A program made the translations under genes and the position numbers. Below are positions 57,538-64,000 of a DNA stretch of 64,000 nt, one piece after another. The first letter of the stretch is position 1. Each line of letters starts with the position of its first letter. Under the pieces are notes generated by a model. It searched no databases. It was not told the origin of the DNA and was given only the letters and a program-made list of their open reading frames with translations. The stretch is from Rubrivivax sp. SCN 71-131 (lineage in GTDB: Bacteria > Pseudomonadota > Gammaproteobacteria > Burkholderiales > Burkholderiaceae_C): contig MEFD01000020.1 in assembly GCA_001724995.1 (NCBI GenBank), forward strand, positions 1 through 64,000. The letters are read 5' to 3'.

Positions 57538-59829
57538 TCAGTTGTCGGCGTAGGGGGTGTAAGCGGGCATGGGCGGGTACTTGAGGTCGATGCCCCGGAA
57601 CCCGCGCACGCCCACACCGTTGCGCCACTTCTCGATCCCGCGCGTGATCAGCAGATCGGAAAAGCGTCGCTGCGAGCCGATGAACTCGCCCGACGTTTCC
57701 GCCCAGTGCTTCCAGTCGGAGAACAGTTCGGTGGTCAGCGACTTGGCGTTGACATCACGCGCGCAGCGTTCGTCGAGCCAGCGGCCCAGCGCGTCCTCGG
57801 CCTCGAAATACTCCTCGGTCGCCGACACCACGCAGGCGGGCGGCTTCAAACCTTCGCGCTGCCATGCAAGGCATCCCGCCACCGCCCACGCCAGAATCCC
57901 GTCGCACTCGGCCAGCAGCTTCTCGGTCAGACGACCATCGCGCCGTTCGGGCGGGATCGTCACTGTGAAGGGGATCATGTGCATGCGCCGCTTCATCGCC
58001 TCGTCGATGTTGCGGATGGCGGGCTTGTGGTTGCCGACGATCACCGGCTTGAACTGCGGCGTGTACTCGAAGAAGTCCTGGCGCATGAAGCGCGCGGAGA
58101 TCTTGTCGCCGCCGGTGATGGCCTTGACCTTGGACTCGTTCAGGCGACGACCCTGTTCGGTTTCGATGGCCGTCACGAAGCGCGCACCGCGCAGACCCGC
58201 CAGATCGGTCGGATGGCGGTCGCCACGGGTTTCGACGAAGGTGTCCATCGACGCGGTGGCGGCGTAGTCGCCGAGGATGGTGCTGATGACGTTGGCGAAC
58301 ACGCTCTTGCCGTTGGCACCGGTGCCGTACAGGAAGAACAGCGCGTGGGCGCTGGTGACGCCGGTCAGGCAGTAGCCGACCATTCGCTGCAAGTAAGCCT
58401 GCAGATCAACGTCGCCACCGGTGATGTCGGACAGGAAGGCCATCCACTGCGGGCAGTCGCCGCCCGGCGTGGCGGTGGTGATCTTGGTCATCCGGTCGGC
58501 ACGGTCGTTCGCGCGCTTGCGACCGGTCTTGAGATCGACCACGCCACCGGGCGTGTTGAGCAGCCACGGATCGGCGTCCCATTCATCGGTGGTGGCCGCG
58601 TGCCTGCGATCCGCACGCGCCAGCCGTTCCACGCCGCCGACCGTGCTGGCGCTGGCCAACTTGGCGGCGATCTTGGGGTTGTCGGCGCGCACCGCCGTCT
58701 GGCGGCAAACGCTGCGGATCAGATCGGTGGCGGCGAGCGTGTCCTCCGTGCGCCAGCGTTGGCCGTCCCACACCAGCCACCGACCCCAAGCCGCGACGTA
58801 GCGCCAGTCGCGGTGGTAGCGACGAGTGAAGGACAGCGCGAGCGCATCCTCGGTGCCCCAGACGGATTCATCGCTGCTGACCACCGGCTCATCGTCATCG
58901 GCCACGTTGTGCATCTGCAGACGCGGGCCGTGGGTGAGGAAGGTGGCGACGTCAAAGCCCTCGGCGATGGCGTCCGCCGCATCCCAACCCTCGGCAGCTT
59001 CCTCGGGCGGGTAGAGGATGTGGCAGGACTTCGCGCCCGCCGACAGGATGGCCTGCGCCGCCAGCGTCGCGTACTCCCAGCCCGGCTTGTCGCGGTCAGG
59101 CCAGACCAGCACGGCCTTGGCCGAAAGCGGCGACCAGTCGGTCTTGTCCACCGGAGCGTTCGCCCCGTGCATCGCGGTGGTGGCCGCGATGCCTGCGTCG
59201 ATCAGCGCCTGCGCACATTTCTCGCCTTCGACCAGCACCACCTGAGCTGCGCTGGCCATCCCTGGCTGGTTGTAGAGCGGGCGCGGATCGGGCGGCGTCA
59301 TCTTGCGCCGCTTGGCATCCCAGGGCCGGAACTGCTTCTTCTGCCCCGGTGGATCGTAGCGGTAGACGACGGCGATCAGATGGCCTGCCTCGTCGAGGTA
59401 GTCCCACTTGGCCGTGGCCGGGCCGAGTTCGTCGACCGGTGCCTCCTTCTTGCTGGCCTTGCGTGCCGGTGCCGACCGCGAGCGACCGAGCAGATCGGCT
59501 GCGGCATCGAGCACGCGCGGAAAGTCGTGCAGCACGCCGATGCCGATGTGCGCGGCGATCAGCGCAAAGATGTCGCCGCCATCGCCCGTGGCGCGATCCG
59601 TCCACAGCCCCTGCTTGTCGCCATCGAGCACGACTTCGAGGCTGTCGCCGGGACTGCCCAGCACGTCGCCGATCAGGAACTTGCCCCGGCGCGTCTTGCC
59701 TGCCGGGAACAACGTGGCCAGCACCGATGGCAGACTGGCGATCAAGCCTGCCCGCAGCGCCTCGCGTTCGCTGTCATCAAGGATGCGCCGGTTCTCGACT
59801 GGCTTGGGGGTGTCGTTGAAGTCAAGCAT
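57538..59829 (-). CDS. phage primase-helicase (Toprim-like + D5_N/SF3)
   Basis: A 763-residue replication protein. The N-terminal part holds a primase/Toprim-like region ('GLWTDRATGDGGDIFALIAA', 'AAQVVLVEGEKCAQALIDAG', 'AVLVWPDRDKPGWEYA'). The helicase part begins with D5_N-like 'WLLNTPGGVVDLKTGRKRAN' and has Walker A 'FLYGTGANGKSVFANVI' (about 515), 'GARFVTAIETEQGRRLNESK' and 'FKPVIVGNHKPAIRN'. SF3 helicases of this P4-like type unwind and prime the phage genome. The ATG at 59,829 was chosen over GTG 59,838 for its GGAGG eight bases upstream. It overlaps the sigma-like gene by 8 bp. Confidence 0.88.
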   Translation of the reverse strand: MLDFNDTPKPVENRRILDDSEREALRAGLIASLPSVLATLFPAGKTRRGKFLIGDVLGSPGDSLEVVLDGDKQGLWTDRATGDGGDIFALIAAHIGIGVLHDFPRVLDAAADLLGRSRSAPARKASKKEAPVDELGPATAKWDYLDEAGHLIAVVYRYDPPGQKKQFRPWDAKRRKMTPPDPRPLYNQPGMASAAQVVLVEGEKCAQALIDAGIAATTAMHGANAPVDKTDWSPLSAKAVLVWPDRDKPGWEYATLAAQAILSAGAKSCHILYPPEEAAEGWDAADAIAEGFDVATFLTHGPRLQMHNVADDDEPVVSSDESVWGTEDALALSFTRRYHRDWRYVAAWGRWLVWDGQRWRTEDTLAATDLIRSVCRQTAVRADNPKIAAKLASASTVGGVERLARADRRHAATTDEWDADPWLLNTPGGVVDLKTGRKRANDRADRMTKITTATPGGDCPQWMAFLSDITGGDVDLQAYLQRMVGYCLTGVTSAHALFFLYGTGANGKSVFANVISTILGDYAATASMDTFVETRGDRHPTDLAGLRGARFVTAIETEQGRRLNESKVKAITGGDKISARFMRQDFFEYTPQFKPVIVGNHKPAIRNIDEAMKRRMHMIPFTVTIPPERRDGRLTEKLLAECDGILAWAVAGCLAWQREGLKPPACVVSATEEYFEAEDALGRWLDERCARDVNAKSLTTELFSDWKHWAETSGEFIGSQRRFSDLLITRGIEKWRNGVGVRGFRGIDLKYPPMPAYTPYADN

Positions 59830-60415
59830 CGACGGCACCTCCGATCACGTCGGCGATACCCGCCAGTTCGCGCGGAATGCGTGATACGTGACGCAGCTTG
59901 CGCAGAGCCTTCTTTTCGATCTGGCGGACGCGCTCGCGCGTAAGTCCTATCCTTTCGGAGAGATCTGCCAGCGTTGTCTCTGAAAAGAAGCGCTCGCGGA
60001 TCACATAGGCTTCACGCTCCGTCAGCGAGTCGATGGCATCTTCAATGATGCGGCCGGCCTGAGCCTGAGTTGCGAGCCTCAGTGGGTCGACAGGCGCGCC
60101 GCCGACCAGCGCCTGCACATTGTCCGCATCCAGTTCGATGGTGGAATGATTCCTTGCCAGCGGCTGGAGTTGGGCGTCCGACCATAGATCAGAGGGTGAT
60201 GCATTCAGAAAGTCGCACAGGGCCCACGCACACTCCCGCAACAATCCATCAGGCGGCAGCGGCGAACGCGTGAGGTTGAAGTACGGCAGCAGCGCGCCGC
60301 TGTAGCTGATTCCAACTTCCTCTGCGAACTGCGCACCGGGGCGGTGCCCGGCCTGCTCGATGGCACGCAGCAGACGGGCGTTGCGCACAGAAATGCGAAC
60401 ACGGTAGTCACTCAT
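59822..60415 (-). CDS. phage regulator with Cro-like N-part and sigma-70 region 4
   Basis: A 197-residue regulator. The first 85 residues resemble an XRE/Cro-type helix-turn-helix ('ARLLRAIEQAGHRPGAQFAE', 'VGISYSGALLPYFNLTRSPL'). Residues 130-176, 'SLTEREAYVIRERFFSETTL' then 'LSERIGLTRERVRQIEKKAL', match sigma-70 region 4.2 closely. Regions 2 and 3 are absent, so it cannot be a complete sigma factor; it may bind -35-like sequences or mimic sigma to redirect the polymerase. It overlaps both neighbours and is the likely switch between early and later phage transcription. Function inferred. Confidence 0.75.
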   Translation of the reverse strand: MSDYRVRISVRNARLLRAIEQAGHRPGAQFAEEVGISYSGALLPYFNLTRSPLPPDGLLRECAWALCDFLNASPSDLWSDAQLQPLARNHSTIELDADNVQALVGGAPVDPLRLATQAQAGRIIEDAIDSLTEREAYVIRERFFSETTLADLSERIGLTRERVRQIEKKALRKLRHVSRIPRELAGIADVIGGAVDA

Positions 60416-60620
60416 GTGCGCATCCTTGCGTGGCTGCCCACGCCGTGAGTTCCGACATCCGGAAGCGAACCATCTGGCCGATCCGGTAGTGCGGAATGCG
60501 CTTCGAGATGCGAGATCGCGGCTTGGTGAAGTAGTACAGCGGGAGATTCAACAGATGGGCGGCGTGACGCGCGCCCACCATCGGCTCCACTGCCAGTGCT
60601 CTTGGTTGGGTATGGTTCAT
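60408..60620 (-). CDS. small HTH/AlpA-like protein
   Basis: A 70-residue protein. 'EPMVGARHAAHLLNLPLYYF' and 'SRISKRIPHYRIGQMVRFRM' fit the compact excisionase/AlpA helix-turn-helix with wing, ending 'SELTAWAATQGCAHE'. Such proteins regulate phage operons or assist excision. It overlaps the nuclease stop (4 bp) and the sigma-like start (8 bp), so it belongs to the same transcript. No integrase is near it in the window, which makes a regulatory role more likely than an excisionase one. Confidence 0.65.
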   Translation of the reverse strand: MNHTQPRALAVEPMVGARHAAHLLNLPLYYFTKPRSRISKRIPHYRIGQMVRFRMSELTAWAATQGCAHE

Positions 60621-61351
60621 TGCGTCCTCCAGCAGCGGTCTTGCCATGCGCAGAACCGGCACTCGAAGTGAGTCGGGTCATGGAAGGCGCGCGGCAGCAG
60701 CTCACCGGCCTCGGTCGCTGAGATGACTTTCACAGCCCGATCCGTCATCCGCTGCGCCAGCGCGCCGTCGAAGGGCACCAGCTCGACGTAGATGTCCATC
60801 GAGTCGGCGTTGATCGCGGTGAACAGCGCCGGGTGCTCGTGCAGTTGCAGGTGCGCCTGATACAGCGCCACCTGCGCGGCGTAGACCGGCTTGGCGACCG
60901 CGAGGCCTTTGGCTTCCAGCTCGCGCCACGACTTCGCGCCGAGGCATTTGTTCTCCCACAGCGCGGGATAGCGGAAACCGTCAGGCCCACCGACGATCAC
61001 GCCATCGACGTGACCGCGCAGGCGACCGTGCGCGTCGGAGAAGCCGAACTGGCCGCCGTCGGGTTTCTGCGTGCGCAGATCGAAGCCCGCGTCGCGCAGC
61101 CACGCCACCATACAGTCCTCCATGACGTGGCCACGCTCGAAGATGCGCAGCATCCGGCCTTGGGTGTCGCGCCCGTGGTCGACCGGCGCTTTGGCGTACT
61201 CGAACTGCAGCGCACGCTCGCAGGCCGAGCCCAGACGTGATGCACCGAGGTAGTCGCGCGCGGACTGCTGCGCGCGCACGCGCTGCATACCAATGTCGAT
61301 CAGCGTCGTGACCTGGCCGGAGACGCTGGCCGAGGAGTTGAAGTCCATCAT
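60617..61351 (-). CDS. PD-(D/E)XK nuclease with Fe-S cluster signature
   Basis: A 244-residue RecB/Cas4-like nuclease. Catalytic residues are visible as Asp in 'RGHVDGVIVGG' and Glu-x-Lys in 'PALWENKCLGAK'. A lone Cys near residue 44 (GSACERAL) and a C-terminal 'CRFCAWQDRC' give the four cysteines of the 4Fe-4S cluster known from Cas4, AddB and AdnAB. It would degrade DNA ends for recombination and likely works with the Sak4-like ATPase and SSB-like protein encoded upstream. The ATG at 61,351 overlaps the previous stop; ATG 61,348 is equally possible. Confidence 0.82.
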   Translation of the reverse strand: MMDFNSSASVSGQVTTLIDIGMQRVRAQQSARDYLGASRLGSACERALQFEYAKAPVDHGRDTQGRMLRIFERGHVMEDCMVAWLRDAGFDLRTQKPDGGQFGFSDAHGRLRGHVDGVIVGGPDGFRYPALWENKCLGAKSWRELEAKGLAVAKPVYAAQVALYQAHLQLHEHPALFTAINADSMDIYVELVPFDGALAQRMTDRAVKVISATEAGELLPRAFHDPTHFECRFCAWQDRCWRTQ

Positions 61352-61848
61352 GGCTTCACCCCCTTCGGCTCGTCCCAAGGCAGGTCGTCCTCCAGATCGG
61401 CGAACGGATTGGCGACATCCGGTGCCAGCGGATCAGGCGTCGGCGGCATGCCGCGCACGGGTGGGTACTTGGTGGCCTCGTGGCGCGCGACCATCGCGTC
61501 CGTCCAGCAAGTGACGATGGCGTCGATGACGCGTAGCGCCTCGGCCTCGGCGTAGTCGCCCAGCGGTTTGCCGAAGCCAATCTCGCCCGCTGCCTCGCCG
61601 AACGCCTTGAGGCACTGGCGCATCGCGCCCAGCTCGATGTCAGACGGATCGATCATGGCGACCTCCGTCTTGTCGATGCGACCGTCCTTGGCGCGTTGCC
61701 AGTTGCCGTACAGCGCGTGGAACGCGTTCTGACAGCGGCGCGAGCAGAACACCCAGTCGAGTACGTAGCGGCGCGGATCGGCGGTCTTGAAGCGACCGTC
61801 CGTGTGGCCGTAGCCGCGTGCTTGTCGTTTGCAGACCCAGCATTTCAC
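61348..61848 (-). CDS. DUF6511-like CxxC protein
   Basis: A 166-residue protein starting MKCWVCKRQARGYG. 'CWVC' and 'VFCSRRC' form a zinc-binding pair in the first 40 residues, followed by a helical segment ('DPSDIELGAMRQCLKAFGEA', 'ALRVIDAIVTCWTDAMVA') and an acidic, proline-rich tail (DLEDDLPWDEPKGVKP). This matches DUF6511 proteins of phages; role unknown, possibly a replication accessory. Overlaps both neighbours by 4 bp. Confidence 0.68.
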   Translation of the reverse strand: MKCWVCKRQARGYGHTDGRFKTADPRRYVLDWVFCSRRCQNAFHALYGNWQRAKDGRIDKTEVAMIDPSDIELGAMRQCLKAFGEAAGEIGFGKPLGDYAEAEALRVIDAIVTCWTDAMVARHEATKYPPVRGMPPTPDPLAPDVANPFADLEDDLPWDEPKGVKP

Positions 61849-62699
61849 GCCTCCTCCTCGAGTTCATCGAGCAGCAGGCCCAACTGCAGGGCAGCGCCAG
61901 CGAAGGCGGCCTCACAGCGACGCTTGAAGTCCGGGTAGTTCATGGAGCTGCGCGCAATCGCCGTGACCGCGTGAATCTGCGATTCCAGATGCGCCAGCCC
62001 CTGATCCGACAACCACTGGTGGTGTTTCTGCGAGATGCCCTTGCGGTTGCGGATCTCGCCCAGCAAGTCCTCCGGCAGCACCGGCCCGTAGACCCAGCGC
62101 AAGGTGATCTGGCCAACGACGTGCGGCGGGTTCTGATCGTGACCTTGGTACTTCCAACCGAACAGCCGGTACAGCGCGCGGTAGTAGTCCGGGTGGAATC
62201 GGCGCTCCCACGACGCGCAGGACTGGCGCAGCAGCTTGGAGATCAGCTCCTGCAGCGCATCCGGCGCGCGGTGGTGCTGGTAGCCGGTGGCCTCGTCGAT
62301 CAGCGCCACCTCGCCGGTGATGGCAAGGGAGCGCATGATCGTCATGCAGTTGGGCACCAGCCTCCGGCGTGCGCGGTGCAGCGTGTGATCGAGGGCGGCG
62401 TCAATCACGCCGGAGGCAATCTGGGTGATCACGCCCGCCGGGAAAAACTGCGCCCGCCGACCACTGGGAAGCAAAATCGGTGACTGAAATTTATCCAGTT
62501 CCGACAATGACTTAGGCGAGAAATCGGCCAGGATTTGGCGAAAACGGTGACCTGTGTTGTTCTCGTGGACGCCGAGCAGCTTGGCCACCTGCTTGCGGAC
62601 GTAGCCGCGTTCGCCGGTGGTGAGCACGACCGCCTCGCAGTCGAGGTCGCCGAAATGCACGACGCCGTAGTGGCTGGCAGTGAGCATGGATGCGTTCAT
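61845..62699 (-). CDS. P63C-domain phage protein
   Basis: A 284-residue protein. The C-terminal P63C domain is visible as 'RRFHPDYYRALYRLFGWKYQ' and 'PHVVGQITLRWVYGPVLPED' followed by 'LLGEIRNRKGISQKHHQWLS'. The N-terminal half has an antirepressor-like start ('VVLTTGERGYVRKQVAKLLG') and a helical middle. P63C proteins are common on phages; their activity is unknown, and the first half suggests DNA or repressor contact. The longer frame from 63,113 is rejected as it reads through the SSB-like gene. Overlaps the DUF6511-like start by 4 bp. Confidence 0.75.
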   Translation of the reverse strand: MNASMLTASHYGVVHFGDLDCEAVVLTTGERGYVRKQVAKLLGVHENNTGHRFRQILADFSPKSLSELDKFQSPILLPSGRRAQFFPAGVITQIASGVIDAALDHTLHRARRRLVPNCMTIMRSLAITGEVALIDEATGYQHHRAPDALQELISKLLRQSCASWERRFHPDYYRALYRLFGWKYQGHDQNPPHVVGQITLRWVYGPVLPEDLLGEIRNRKGISQKHHQWLSDQGLAHLESQIHAVTAIARSSMNYPDFKRRCEAAFAGAALQLGLLLDELEEEA

Positions 62700-62710
62700 G
62701 GCGGCCTCCC

Positions 62711-63343
62711 TCACTGCGCCCACGACGGTTTGCCCGTCACGGGTGCGCGTTGCGGAGCCGGTGCCTGATACGCAGACGCGGGCGCTGCCTGCGCCGGAGC
62801 GCCGGACGTGCCGCCGCCCGAGGTTTTGGGCGGCACGCCCATCAGCGGGGCGTAATCCGGGTGATCCGGTTCGACCGCGATCTTGACCACGTTGCGATCC
62901 TGACCCTTGCCGTCCTTCTCGATATCGACGCGGGCGAGGAACTCCAGGCCATCCAGTTCGTGGAAGCCCTGGATGCGGCGCGCGGCGGCGGCCTGCGGGG
63001 AGTTGTCCTGCGGGTGGACGTTGCGGGCGCTGTTGAGCGCGGCGCGGATGAAGCTGCGCCCCATCTGGCCCCAGGTCGGCCCCTTCTTGGAGTGCAGGCC
63101 GATGTTCGACCACATCTTGCGTTTTGCGTAATCGCCCGCCGTGACCACGAACTCGGCGGCGAGGTAGATGGAGCCAGTCTCGAAGGACTCGGTGGCGTAG
63201 CCGCCACCCCAGCCCTGCGACGGGTCGTCATAGCCACCGGGCTTGAGGATCATGCGCACCGGGACAGTGGTGCCCTTGGGGATCGGATCGAAGCCGGACT
63301 GTTGGGGGTCGGCATCTTGGAAATCGAAATAGTTGGACGACAT
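62711..63343 (-). CDS. SSB-like phage protein
   Basis: A 210-residue protein. The core has beta strands and Gly/Phe/Tyr-rich loops ('GSIYLAAEFVVTAGDYAKRK', 'MWSNIGLHSKKGPTWGQMGR') and an Arg/Lys-rich 'LEFLARVDIEKDGKGQDRNV'. The last 40 residues are Ala/Pro/Gly-rich, like the flexible tail of single-stranded DNA-binding proteins. It is encoded next to a Sak4-like ATPase, as SSBs are in phages with Sak4 recombinases. No diagnostic SSB motif is visible, so the name is by pattern and place. Confidence 0.55.
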   Translation of the reverse strand: MSSNYFDFQDADPQQSGFDPIPKGTTVPVRMILKPGGYDDPSQGWGGGYATESFETGSIYLAAEFVVTAGDYAKRKMWSNIGLHSKKGPTWGQMGRSFIRAALNSARNVHPQDNSPQAAAARRIQGFHELDGLEFLARVDIEKDGKGQDRNVVKIAVEPDHPDYAPLMGVPPKTSGGGTSGAPAQAAPASAYQAPAPQRAPVTGKPSWAQ

Positions 63344-63348
63344 GGTGA

Positions 63349-64000
63349 TTACTCCTTGGATTCGGTGGTGTTCGGGGTGGCGGCGCTGGCGGGCACGGGC
63401 GTGCCTGCGCACTTGGCGATCAGCGCGCCGAGATGCGGCGGCTCCAGCAGGTCGAGGCGACCGCTGCGGTCTTTGGCCGGGAAGCCGTAGGGATTGAGGG
63501 TGTGGGTGACGAAGGCGCGGTAGGCGCTGCCGTCCTCGGCCTTGATCTCGGCCAGCGTCACAACCTCATCGACGATGCCGGGCAGCTCCAGACTGGTCTT
63601 GCTGCCTTCGATCTGCGGCACGAACACCTTGCGGTTGTAGTCATCAAGGCGTTCGTCGAGGATCGCCACGAACACCACGTTCTTGCCGCGTGCGTGTTGC
63701 AGATGGGTCAACGCGCCGATCATTTCCTGCCCGAGCAGGCCGTAAGCGCCACGCATGTCAGGCTTGCCGGTGCGGTCGCTGACGGCACCCGGCTGCGTCT
63801 TGCACCACGCGAAGCACTGGCGCGACAACTGCGTGATCGAGTCGAGGAAGAAGGTCTGGTAGCGGTCGAGCTGCGTCGGCGCGCCAAACTTCTCGATGAC
63901 GTGGTCGTAGTGCGCCTGCGAGAACGCGGCCTCTGGCGGCAGCGACTTGTCCGGCCCCGCGAGGAACACGAAGAAGTCGCGCGATTCCGGCCACGATGCC
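63349..64000 (-). CDS. RecA-like/Sak4-type ATPase, partial
   Basis: At least 217 residues, truncated by the window end; the N-terminus with the Walker A lies outside. Visible are 'QTFFLDSITQLSRQCFAWCK' (Walker B strand with Asp-Ser), 'GKNVVFVAILDERLDDYNRK' and 'VFVPQIEGSKTSLELPGIVD', in the order of phage RecA-like NTPases (AAA_24/Sak4). Sak4 proteins anneal or exchange single strands with an SSB partner. The frame remains open to base 64,000 (reading SWPESRDFFVFLAGPDK before the first internal Met). Assignment is moderate because the diagnostic loop is missing. Confidence 0.7.
   Translation of the reverse strand, partial: ASWPESRDFFVFLAGPDKSLPPEAAFSQAHYDHVIEKFGAPTQLDRYQTFFLDSITQLSRQCFAWCKTQPGAVSDRTGKPDMRGAYGLLGQEMIGALTHLQHARGKNVVFVAILDERLDDYNRKVFVPQIEGSKTSLELPGIVDEVVTLAEIKAEDGSAYRAFVTHTLNPYGFPAKDRSGRLDLLEPPHLGALIAKCAGTPVPASAATPNTTESKE

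Noticed and set aside
57706-59943. 745-codon plus-strand frame opposite primase
   Set aside because: Shadow of the primase-helicase, whose Walker A and D5 features are clear.

Overview
The window comes from a GC-rich proteobacterial chromosome, probably a beta- or gammaproteobacterium; the sequence does not resolve it further. It has two blocks that meet head to head at about 27,058/27,059: a plus-strand defence and mobility island on the left, and a minus-strand lambda-like siphovirus prophage on the right that runs off the window end.

Left block. It opens with a ParDE-type toxin-antitoxin pair on the minus strand, whose toxin end is made of three tandem 22-23 bp units. A poorly coding stretch follows, with IS21-like tandem repeats at 895-942 and a possible 37-codon gene with its own hairpin. 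Next come an AbiEi/AbiEii pair (1,516-2,972), a CxxC zinc-finger-like protein, and a tightly coupled module: large serine recombinase, two ParB/RepB-like proteins and a DUF3987/YfjI-like protein (3,665-8,381). Two diverged copies of a roughly 68 bp sequence (686-752 and 8,391-8,459) flank this stretch and are candidate element ends or protein-binding sites.

BREX block (8,584-27,058). This is a type 3 BREX locus with every core gene: HTH regulator, brxF, brxC, pglX, brxHII, pglZ and brxA. Most starts overlap the preceding stop. Two extra genes lie between brxC and pglX: an AlbA_2/HATPase regulator-like protein and an Abi-like HEPN protein with an Rx6H motif. Two more follow brxA: a coiled-coil protein with one membrane helix, which I do not recognise, and a GmrSD-like DUF262/DUF1524 type IV restriction enzyme. 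BREX would methylate self DNA and block unmodified phage; GmrSD-like enzymes usually cut modified DNA; HEPN proteins often act by killing the infected cell. The locus therefore looks like a layered defence. A 26-bp inverted repeat (24 of 26 pairs) sits inside the AlbA_2 gene.

Prophage (27,059-64,000 and beyond). Genes read leftward. The order from the right is: recombination and replication (Sak4-like ATPase, SSB-like protein, P63C protein, CxxC protein, Fe-S PD-(D/E)XK nuclease, small HTH protein, sigma-region-4 regulator, primase-helicase, RuvC-like nuclease); two ParB-fused DNA methyltransferases; five small plus-strand genes, the first four of which have a repeated hairpin/leader upstream; packaging and head (TerS, TerL, gpW-like, portal, protease with nested scaffold, decoration protein, capsid); connectors and tail (tail tube, a frameshifted chaperone pair with a T7 slippery site, tape measure, a 1,200-residue repeat protein and other tip proteins); and lysis (holin candidates, SAR-type lysozyme, Rz with embedded Rz1). 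No phage integrase, repressor or attachment site is visible; they may lie beyond the right edge. No tRNA, rRNA or CRISPR array was found.
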